From NCBI GenBank assembly GCA_947488645.1, contig CANLAC010000014.1, positions 1-14,332 on the forward strand: 14,332 nt of DNA. Direction: 5' to 3'. This stretch comes from Actinomycetota bacterium. GTDB lineage: Bacteria; Actinomycetota; Actinomycetes; Nanopelagicales; Nanopelagicaceae. Below are positions 7,774 through 13,796 of this stretch, in pieces (position 1 is the stretch's first letter; each line of letters opens with the position of its first letter). The notes under the pieces were generated by a model. The model was not told the DNA's origin, did not search any database, and saw only the letters and a program-made list of their open reading frames with translations. The position numbers were made by a program, and so were the translations under genes.

Positions 7774-8649
7774 ATGGGATTACCTCCGCAGTTGACGCCC
7801 GAGCAGCGCCAGCAAGCGCTACTTAAAGCTGCAGTTTCCAGAAAGCGTCGAGCGGAGGTCAAGATAAAGATTAAGAATGGCGAGTTCTCGGTCGATACGA
7901 TTCTAGAAATAGCCAAGAGCGATGATGCAGTGGCTAAGATGCGAGTAAAAGAGTTACTTGAATCGTTGTCAGGTGTCGGGAAAGTACGGGCGCAATCTCT
8001 CATGGAGCGATTAAATATCTCTCCTTCACGTAGAATTCAGGGATTAGGTCGTCTTCAGATAAAGCAGTTGCGTGAGGAGTTCATGAAATCAGAACACGCT
8101 ATCAAGCCTGGCAAGCTGCTAGTACTTTCTGGTCCGGGCGGCGTTGGTAAGAGCACTGTCGCTCAAAAACTACGTGAAGTCGGAGACTTTTGGGTCAGCA
8201 TTAGTGCGACAACTAGAAGCCCTAGAAACAATGAAGTGAACGGCGAAGATTACTTTTTTGTCACTGATGATGAATTTACCCGAATGATTAATGCTGATGA
8301 GTTTCTGGAGTGGGCGGAGTTTGCAGGAAATCGATACGGGACTCCACAGGAAAAGGTTGAACAGGCTTTGTTACTTGGGAGAAACGTTTTGTTGGAAATT
8401 GAAATAGCGGGGGCTAAACAAGTCAAAGCACATTTGCCTCAATCGGTTCTTGTATTTCTTGAGCCTCCCACGTGGGAGGAGTTGGTTGCTCGACTTGAAG
8501 GTCGGGGTACTGACAGCCCGGAGAGAAGGGCTGAACGCCTGAGATTGGCCCAAGAAGAGCTCGCTGCAGCATCATTTTTTGATGTCGTCCTGATAAATGA
8601 CCAGGTCGAGAGCGTGGTTGGGAAACTGATAGAGTTAGCCCATAATTAA
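7774..8649 (+). CDS. gmk: Fusion of actinobacterial integration host factor (mIHF) and guanylate kinase
   Basis: One 291-residue frame with two complete proteins joined. Residues 1-103 match actinobacterial IHF from its usual first residues (LPPQLTPEQR) to its usual end (QIKQLREEF), including the DNA-binding helix-two-turn-helix-like part GVGKVRAQSLMERL (67-80) and SRRIQGLG (85-92). This protein bends DNA and organises the nucleoid, and it is the factor known for phage L5 integration in mycobacteria. Residues 112-291 are guanylate kinase (GMP + ATP to GDP + ADP): P-loop GPGGVGKST (120-128), GMP-binding SATTRSPR (144-151), GEDYFFV (157-163), RYGTP (187-191), lid GRGTDSPERR (243-252). Acidic residues in LLEIEIAGA are Glu208 and Glu210, where Asp is common at the second. 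In relatives I know, mIHF and gmk are adjacent but separate. No stop or frameshift is seen at the seam, and an in-frame ATG at 8083 could also give free Gmk. Confidence 0.93.
   Translation: MGLPPQLTPEQRQQALLKAAVSRKRRAEVKIKIKNGEFSVDTILEIAKSDDAVAKMRVKELLESLSGVGKVRAQSLMERLNISPSRRIQGLGRLQIKQLREEFMKSEHAIKPGKLLVLSGPGGVGKSTVAQKLREVGDFWVSISATTRSPRNNEVNGEDYFFVTDDEFTRMINADEFLEWAEFAGNRYGTPQEKVEQALLLGRNVLLEIEIAGAKQVKAHLPQSVLVFLEPPTWEELVARLEGRGTDSPERRAERLRLAQEELAAASFFDVVLINDQVESVVGKLIELAHN
8074..8085 (+). promoter_or_regulatory. Possible internal ribosome binding site and start codon for free guanylate kinase
   Basis: GAGGAG at 8074-8079 is followed after three bases by an in-frame ATG at 8083 (Met104 of the fusion), exactly where stand-alone mIHF proteins end. 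Starting here would give a 188-residue kinase, close to the usual 180-210. The spacing is shorter than the best 5-9 bases, so use is uncertain. It may be a relic of the former gmk start. Confidence 0.35.
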
Positions 8650-8665
8650 TAGGTTGTTATTAATT
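8644..8665 (+). repeat. Perfect 8-bp AT-only inverted repeat between gmk and rpoZ
   Basis: AATTAATA and TATTAATT flank the six-base spacer GGTTGT. The left arm covers the gmk stop codon. The stem is all A/T and no T-run follows a GC stem, so it is a poor intrinsic terminator. The right arm contains TATTAA preceded by TGT, which resembles a weak extended -10 box for rpoZ (8658-8663). It may be a regulatory dyad or chance in AT-rich spacer DNA. Confidence 0.35.
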
Positions 8666-8684
8666 CAGTATTGATCAATGAAGC

Positions 8685-8688
8685 GGGG
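8685..8688 (+). promoter_or_regulatory. Shine-Dalgarno-like GGGG favouring the rpoZ start at 8695
   Basis: GGGG sits six bases before the ATG at 8695. The alternative in-frame TTG at 8671 has no comparable site at a proper distance. This is the main reason for choosing the shorter start. Confidence 0.4.
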
Positions 8689-8694
8689 TACACC

Positions 8695-8943
8695 ATGGAT
8701 GGAATCACTAATCCACCGATTGACGAACTTCTAGACAAGAGCGGCTCGAAGTACAGCCTTGTTCTATACGCTGCAAAGCGCGCTCGTCAGATCAATGCTT
8801 ATTACTCACAACTTGGAGAAGGACTACTTGAATACGTAGGACCTCTAGTGGAAACACATGTGCACGAGAAGCCTCTTTCAATCGCACTTCGCGAGATCAA
8901 TGAAGGTCTTCTAACAATCGAAAACCTCGAGCCAACAGCTTAA
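8695..8943 (+). CDS. rpoZ: RNA polymerase omega subunit
   Basis: Small subunit that binds the beta' C-terminus and helps assembly of RNA polymerase. From ATG 8695 it has 82 residues; with the TTG at 8671 it would have 90, nearer to Streptomyces omega. The sequence is strongly actinobacterial: GITNPPIDELLDKSGSKYSL at the start, the core AAKRARQINAYYSQLGEG, then LEYVGPLV and KPLSIALREINEGLL. It has the usual place between gmk and coaBC. I prefer 8695 because of GGGG upstream and the ATG, but the longer N-terminus cannot be excluded. The 45-base spacer before it holds an AT-rich dyad that may include a weak promoter. Omega is also part of a ppGpp site in E. coli, but the residues needed are not generally kept in actinobacteria, so no such role is claimed. 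Confidence 0.93.
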   Translation: MDGITNPPIDELLDKSGSKYSLVLYAAKRARQINAYYSQLGEGLLEYVGPLVETHVHEKPLSIALREINEGLLTIENLEPTA

Positions 8944-8953
8944 AACCTTTCAC

Positions 8954-10138
8954 ATGTCACTAATCGGCCGTGAAGTTGTACTCGGCGTTGGTGGAGGAAT
9001 CGCAGCTTATAAATCCTGTGAATTGTTGCGTCGTTTACAAGATCGCGGATATTTAATTACTGTCGTACCTACTCCTTCATCGTTGAACTTTGTTGGCAAA
9101 GCAACATGGGAAGCACTATCTGGTCGACCAGTAAATACTCATGTGTGGGAAAACGTTCACACCGTGCCACACATTGCTTTGGCAGAAGCGGCAGATTTCT
9201 TTTTGATAGCCCCAGCTACAGCCGATCTCATCGCTCGTCTTGCAGCCGGTCGCGCCGATGATCTCCTTACAAACCTAGTCTTAGCCTCCGACGTACCAAA
9301 AATGTTGGTACCTGCGATGCACCCTTCGATGTGGCTTGACCCAGCAACTGTTGCGAATGTAGAAACGTTGCGCTCACGCGGTTTCATGATCATGGATCCT
9401 GATGTTGGAAGGCTCACCGGAAAAGATATTGGTCCTGGCCGATTCCCAGAAGTGCCAGCAATTATTGAAAGATTTGATGACATAACTGGCAATGTTCAGG
9501 ACCTCAAAGGTAAACGGATTCTCGTGACCGCGGGAGGAACGAGAGAGGCGATCGATCCAGTTCGTTTCATCGGAAACAAATCTTCCGGAAAACAGGGGAT
9601 CGCTATTGCACTTGCAGCCAAAAACCGAGGAGCACACGTTCATTTGATAGCAGCCAATTTTGATACATCCGCATTAGATGGAATTGAAGTATCTAAAGTT
9701 GAAAGCGCTGATGACATGCAGAAGGTGTTGACAGAGCAGTTTCCTGCCTGCGATGTGTTAATCATGAGTGCTGCTGTTGCTGATGCTAAACCTAAGAATG
9801 CCTCGCTCCAGAAAATTAAAAAGGCCCTCTTAGGAAGTATTGAGTTAGAGGAAAATCCGGATCTATTGGCGTCATTGGCGTCAATCAAAAAGAATCAAGT
9901 AATCATCGGATTTGCCGCAGAAACTAAGGATCATTTGCAAGAGGCTCGCAGAAAGCTTGAGTCAAAAGGCTTAGACCTCATTTATGTTAATGATGTTACT
10001 GGCGGGGCGATATTTGGTCAGGACAAAACTATGGGTACCATTCTCTTACGCAATGATGCGGATATAGCGGTCAAGGAAGTCTCCAAAGACGCTCTCGGAA
10101 ATTTACTTCTTGATCAAGCCATCCGGCAGTTAGGTTAA
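8954..10138 (+). CDS. coaBC: Bifunctional phosphopantothenoylcysteine decarboxylase / phosphopantothenate-cysteine ligase
   Basis: Two steps of coenzyme A synthesis: CoaB joins 4'-phosphopantothenate to cysteine (CTP-dependent in bacteria), and CoaC decarboxylates the product with FMN. The protein has 394 residues, near the usual 400-415. The CoaC flavoprotein domain (about 1-180) shows GVGGGIAAYKS (11-21), catalytic-type His73 in TVPHIALA, APATADLIA (86-94) and PAMHPSMW (120-127). The CoaB domain (about 186-394) shows VTAGGTREAIDPVRFIGN (191-208), SSGKQG (210-215), MSAAVADAKP (271-280) and KIKK (287-290). The E. coli active-site Cys in ACGxxGxGRM is absent: the aligned piece reads RLTGKDIGPGRFPE. 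As I recall, mycobacterial CoaBC looks the same, so this is a lineage trait rather than damage. It lies 10 bases after rpoZ and two bases before metK. Confidence 0.96.
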   Translation: MSLIGREVVLGVGGGIAAYKSCELLRRLQDRGYLITVVPTPSSLNFVGKATWEALSGRPVNTHVWENVHTVPHIALAEAADFFLIAPATADLIARLAAGRADDLLTNLVLASDVPKMLVPAMHPSMWLDPATVANVETLRSRGFMIMDPDVGRLTGKDIGPGRFPEVPAIIERFDDITGNVQDLKGKRILVTAGGTREAIDPVRFIGNKSSGKQGIAIALAAKNRGAHVHLIAANFDTSALDGIEVSKVESADDMQKVLTEQFPACDVLIMSAAVADAKPKNASLQKIKKALLGSIELEENPDLLASLASIKKNQVIIGFAAETKDHLQEARRKLESKGLDLIYVNDVTGGAIFGQDKTMGTILLRNDADIAVKEVSKDALGNLLLDQAIRQLG

Positions 10139-10140
10139 AA

Positions 10141-11331
10141 ATGTCAAAGCGACTTTTCACATCAGAATCAGTAACCGAAGGACATCCAGACAAGATTGCA
10201 GATGCAATTTCAGATGCTGTTTTAGATTCATTGCTATCGCAGGATAAAAAGAGCCGAGTGGCAGTTGAAACACTCATTACAACTGGTCAAGTTCACGTTG
10301 CTGGTGAAGTTACAACTGATGGATATGCCGATGTTATGGGCATCGTTCGAGATACTGTTCTCAATATTGGTTATGACTCTTCCGATAAGGGTTTTGATGG
10401 AAACAGTTGTGGTGTTTCGATCTCTATCGGTCAGCAGTCACAAGATATTGCGCAAGGTGTCGATGATGCATACGAACACCGTGTTACATCCGCTGTAGAT
10501 CCATTGGATCTCCAAGGTGCAGGTGACCAGGGTTTGATGTTTGGTTATGCCTGCGATGACACTAAAGAACTTATGCCTTTGCCGATTTGGTTGGCCCACG
10601 CTCTTGCACAACAGTTAACAAAAGTTCGCAAGTCTGGTGCGCTGCCATATCTTCGCCCAGATGGAAAAACTCAAGTCACAATTGAGTATGAAGGCGATCG
10701 AGCTATTGCTCTTAACACTGTTGTGATCTCGAGTCAGCACGCAGAAGACGTAGATGTTGTAAAGAAGTTGACGCCAGAGGTAATTGAATATGTGATAAAT
10801 CCAATCCTGGCGACAATTGATCTTCCAAAATCTGACCTACGCACACTAATTAACCCAACAGGTCGCTTTGTTATTGGTGGACCGATGGGTGATGCTGGAT
10901 TAACTGGTCGCAAAATCATCGTGGACACTTACGGCGGAATGGCTCGACACGGCGGGGGAGCGTTCAGCGGCAAAGATCCATCAAAGGTTGATCGATCAGC
11001 TGCTTATGCGATGCGTTGGGTAGCAAAGAATGTAGTTGCCGCCGACCTTGCTCGTCGTTGCGAAGTTCAGGTTGCTTATGCAATTGGAAAAGCTCAACCT
11101 GTCGGCGTATTCGTTGAAACTTTTGGAACAGAAACTATCCCAGTTGCAAAGATTCAAGACGCTGTTCTTTCAGTGTTTGATCTACGACCTGCTGCAATTA
11201 TTCGCGATCTCGATTTGCTTCGTCCAATCTATTCACTCACAAGCGCATATGGGCACTTCGGTCGTGAACTTCCTGAGTTTGCATGGGAACGAACCGATCG
11301 CGTCTCAGCGCTTCAAAGCGCTATCAAGTAG
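10141..11331 (+). CDS. metK: S-adenosylmethionine synthetase
   Basis: Makes S-adenosylmethionine, phosphate and diphosphate from methionine and ATP; works as a tetramer in the cytosol. The 396 residues match the family. Key parts are all present: SESVTEGHPDK (8-18) with His15 and Asp17, the family signature GAGDQGLMFGYA (126-137), INPTGRFVIGGP (237-248), DTYGG (262-266), the phosphate-binding GGGAFSGKDP (271-280) and KVDRSAAY (282-289). The ATG follows the coaBC stop after two bases, so it is probably co-transcribed. TAGGTT lies just upstream but is about two bases too close for a standard leaderless start. No SAM riboswitch is possible in so short a gap. Confidence 0.98.
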   Translation: MSKRLFTSESVTEGHPDKIADAISDAVLDSLLSQDKKSRVAVETLITTGQVHVAGEVTTDGYADVMGIVRDTVLNIGYDSSDKGFDGNSCGVSISIGQQSQDIAQGVDDAYEHRVTSAVDPLDLQGAGDQGLMFGYACDDTKELMPLPIWLAHALAQQLTKVRKSGALPYLRPDGKTQVTIEYEGDRAIALNTVVISSQHAEDVDVVKKLTPEVIEYVINPILATIDLPKSDLRTLINPTGRFVIGGPMGDAGLTGRKIIVDTYGGMARHGGGAFSGKDPSKVDRSAAYAMRWVAKNVVAADLARRCEVQVAYAIGKAQPVGVFVETFGTETIPVAKIQDAVLSVFDLRPAAIIRDLDLLRPIYSLTSAYGHFGRELPEFAWERTDRVSALQSAIK

Positions 11332-11334
11332 TCG

Positions 11335-13215
11335 GTGGCAGCTCCGAAGCTCTTTCGGTTAAAGGCTGAAGTTGCACCCGCATCTTCTGGGCCTAGAGCT
11401 TCGGTATTGCCGTATGCACGCGTGCGAGTTGATACGGGAGTTTTTCATCTAGATCAACTCTATGACTATCAGATTCCTGAAAAACTAAGCGAATTCATTC
11501 AAGTAGGAGTTCGAGTGCAATTACCCTTTGGGGGCAGGGAAACAGAAGGCATCGTTGTTGAACGTGTTGGTATCCCTGAGAGAGCTGGGGAACTTAAAAA
11601 CATAACCAGAGTGCTATCTGATGTTCCTGTGGCGACAACCCAAAGCTTGCTATTGATCGACACCATCGCGGCTCACTTTGGCGCTAACCCATGGGATGTG
11701 ATCCGATCTGCGATCCCAGCACGCGTTGCATCCGTGGATAAGAACTTCTCTCTCAATAGTTTGTACAGTGAGAACAAAGGCAAGTTTTCAGTTGAATTTC
11801 AGACATTAGCCCCATATACCGAGGCACACGATCAGCTTGTAAACCTAGTTCTTAACAATAGGGGCTCTGGCTCTGTGCTGGTCATTGCGCCAGATGAAAG
11901 AGATGTCGATCGAATAATTCGAGCCTTAGATATGAATGGTGTTCAAGGGTTGAAACTAACGGCAGCTATGCCTCGAGCGGAAAGATATCGCAACTATTTA
12001 CTAGCAATGCGTGGTGGACATAGCCTTGTCGTGGGAACTCGTAGCGCAATATTTGCTCCAGTGAATAACTTGAACACGATCATTGTGCACAAGGAGTCCT
12101 CCCTCGACCATTATGAGATTCGTTCCCCAGGCTGGAATAGCCGCTCTGTCGCACTAATTCGCTCAAAGAGTGAATCCGTAAAGCTAATCCTTACAGGTTT
12201 TTCTCCCTCGATTGAGGTGTCTCAATTGATTGACGAGCGTGAAGTTAAGTATGTGAACTCAAAAGAGACGGTCAACATAAAGGCGTTTACTCCTAGCGAA
12301 GGGGCACTACTGCCCGGTCGAATTTTCTCAGAAATCAAAAAGGCTTTATCGGTTGGTCCTGTTCTATTTATTGCTCCACGTAAGGGTTATGGAAACGCAC
12401 TTTTGTGTGCACACTGTCGCAACGTAGCGATGTGCGAGTGTGGCGGTCGTCTATCTGTGTCAGCAAAAACGAAAGCCCCATCATGTGTACATTGCGGCAA
12501 AGTATTTCAGGGTTGGAAGTGTTCTTTCTGTAATCGAGATAAGCAGTATCTAGCAAGCCGTGGAATCGATCGGGCGGCAGAGGAAATATCTCGAGCCTTT
12601 CCGAAGTTCCCGGTGGTGATTTCAGCAGGTGACGTGATCAAAGATCGGATAGAACATAAGCCGGCATTAGTTCTAGCTACCTCAGGAGCCGCGCCCCAAG
12701 TAGAAGGAGGCTATGCAGCTGTAGTTATTTTGGATGGAATGCGCTTTTTTTCACACACAGATTTGCGCACACAAGAGCGCGCTCGAGAACTCTTCTTTGA
12801 AACCTCATCCCTTATTTCTCCAAGCGGTACCGTCCTTCTCGTCATTGATGACACGCACCCGATAGTTTCTGCAATCGCCCGATGGAATGTTGCGCCACTT
12901 CTCAAGAGGGAGCTCAGCGAGCGAGCTGAGTTGCAATTGCCGCCTTCAGTATTTTCAGTGGTGCTAGTAATGGATCAAGCGATTGGTATTCAGATCGTGA
13001 ATGGGCTGAAAAAGGCGTTAGCCGATGGACGAATTCCTCAATCCTCGAATATCTATGGTCCTACCGAGATATCAAAGGGCCAAGTAAAGATTGTGGTACA
13101 TGCTGACAAATCAGATGCGAAAGCACTGACAGATGTTGTTCATGAACTTCAGCGGCGACGAAGCATTGCAAAGAAGGAACTTTTCACGCTTAGGGTTGAA
13201 CCATATTCGCTGTGA
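11335..13215 (+). CDS. priA: Primosomal protein N' (PriA), actinobacterial form without helicase motifs
   Basis: Replication restart protein that recognises stalled forks. It has 626 residues from GTG 11335, three bases after the metK stop. The N-terminal fork-DNA-binding domain (about 23-125) has the PriA start ARVRVDTGVFHLDQLYDYQI and VRVQLPFGGR. The zinc region has four Cys pairs: 358/361, 367/369, 384/387 and 396/399. Where PriA helicases carry a Walker A GxGSGKT there is none, and no GxxxxGK[ST] occurs anywhere. Where the DEEH box would be it reads VHKESSLDHY. Curated family descriptions of actinobacterial PriA likewise note no detectable helicase domain, so this is probably a DNA-binding and loading scaffold without unwinding activity. 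The C-terminal domain continues to the end (IYGPTEISKGQVKIVV, FTLRVEPYSL), so the gene is full length, not a pseudogene. A few alternative starts inside the first 25 residues are possible. Confidence 0.9.
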   Translation: MAAPKLFRLKAEVAPASSGPRASVLPYARVRVDTGVFHLDQLYDYQIPEKLSEFIQVGVRVQLPFGGRETEGIVVERVGIPERAGELKNITRVLSDVPVATTQSLLLIDTIAAHFGANPWDVIRSAIPARVASVDKNFSLNSLYSENKGKFSVEFQTLAPYTEAHDQLVNLVLNNRGSGSVLVIAPDERDVDRIIRALDMNGVQGLKLTAAMPRAERYRNYLLAMRGGHSLVVGTRSAIFAPVNNLNTIIVHKESSLDHYEIRSPGWNSRSVALIRSKSESVKLILTGFSPSIEVSQLIDEREVKYVNSKETVNIKAFTPSEGALLPGRIFSEIKKALSVGPVLFIAPRKGYGNALLCAHCRNVAMCECGGRLSVSAKTKAPSCVHCGKVFQGWKCSFCNRDKQYLASRGIDRAAEEISRAFPKFPVVISAGDVIKDRIEHKPALVLATSGAAPQVEGGYAAVVILDGMRFFSHTDLRTQERARELFFETSSLISPSGTVLLVIDDTHPIVSAIARWNVAPLLKRELSERAELQLPPSVFSVVLVMDQAIGIQIVNGLKKALADGRIPQSSNIYGPTEISKGQVKIVVHADKSDAKALTDVVHELQRRRSIAKKELFTLRVEPYSL

Positions 13216-13223
13216 TCAATTGG

Positions 13224-13229
13224 TAGACT
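13224..13229 (+). promoter_or_regulatory. Probable -10 box of a leaderless promoter before def
   Basis: TAGACT matches TAnnnT and occupies positions -12 to -7 relative to the def ATG at 13236, the same spacing as TAGATT before mIHF-gmk. Each is preceded by GG and one base. The 20-base gap after priA has no Shine-Dalgarno site, as expected for a leaderless message. TTGAAC at 13196-13201 is 22 bases upstream of it, too far for a good -35 box. Confidence 0.55.
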
Positions 13230-13235
13230 AAAGCT

Positions 13236-13796
13236 ATGTCAATTCAAGAAATACGATTCTTCGGGGACCCGGTGCTCACAACGCCTGCTTCTTTAGTGGT
13301 CGATTTCGACAAAGAATTGCGAGTATTGGTTCAAGATCTAACGGACACAATGATTGACGCTCCTGGTGCTGGGTTGGCAGCTCCGCAAATAGGTGTCCCA
13401 TTGCGCGTATTTGTCTGGGATGTAGATGAAGCGCTTGGTCATTTGATAAATCCAACCTTAACTCTCAGCGAGGAAATGCAAGATGGAGAAGAGGGATGCT
13501 TATCTTTTCCAGAGATCAGATATCAAACACCTCGCGCAATGAGAGCGGTTGCCAAAGGATTTAACATGCATGGCGAGCCAATTACAGTTGAAGGTTCAGA
13601 GTTTCTAGCCCGCGCTTTGCAGCACGAGACAGATCATCTTGACGGGATTCTCTTTATAGATAAGTTGCTGCCAGAGGATCGCAAATTGGCCATGAAAGAA
13701 ATTCGCGAATCAGAGTGGTTCAATCTTGCTTCTGAGCAAGGACGTGCAATTCAGGTAAAAGATTCACCTCACACGATCTTCGGACGGATTTCTTAG
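13236..13796 (+). CDS. def: Peptide deformylase
   Basis: Metalloenzyme (Fe or Zn) that removes the formyl group from the N-terminal methionine of new proteins. It has 186 residues, normal for the family. All three active-site motifs are present: GAGLAAPQ (44-51), EEGCLS (85-90) with metal ligand Cys88, and QHETDHLDG (129-137) with ligands His130 and His134 and catalytic Glu131. Its ATG lies 20 bases after priA with a leaderless-type -10 box. The stop TAG overlaps the GTG of fmt by one base, so the deformylase and the formyltransferase are made from one message. The C-terminus has a short tail after helix 3, common in actinobacteria. Confidence 0.97.
   Translation: MSIQEIRFFGDPVLTTPASLVVDFDKELRVLVQDLTDTMIDAPGAGLAAPQIGVPLRVFVWDVDEALGHLINPTLTLSEEMQDGEEGCLSFPEIRYQTPRAMRAVAKGFNMHGEPITVEGSEFLARALQHETDHLDGILFIDKLLPEDRKLAMKEIRESEWFNLASEQGRAIQVKDSPHTIFGRIS

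Noticed and set aside
8644..8665. Intrinsic terminator after gmk
   Set aside because: The stem is only A/T pairs and is not followed by a T-run, so it would not be stable enough.
10131..10136. TAGGTT as a leaderless promoter for metK
   Set aside because: It lies at -10 to -5 from the ATG, about two bases too close compared with the two good examples in the window, and sits in the last codons of coaBC.
11335..13215. priA as a decayed pseudogene because its ATPase motifs are missing
   Set aside because: The frame is intact over 626 residues, zinc cysteines and both end domains are kept, and loss of helicase motifs is normal for actinobacterial PriA.
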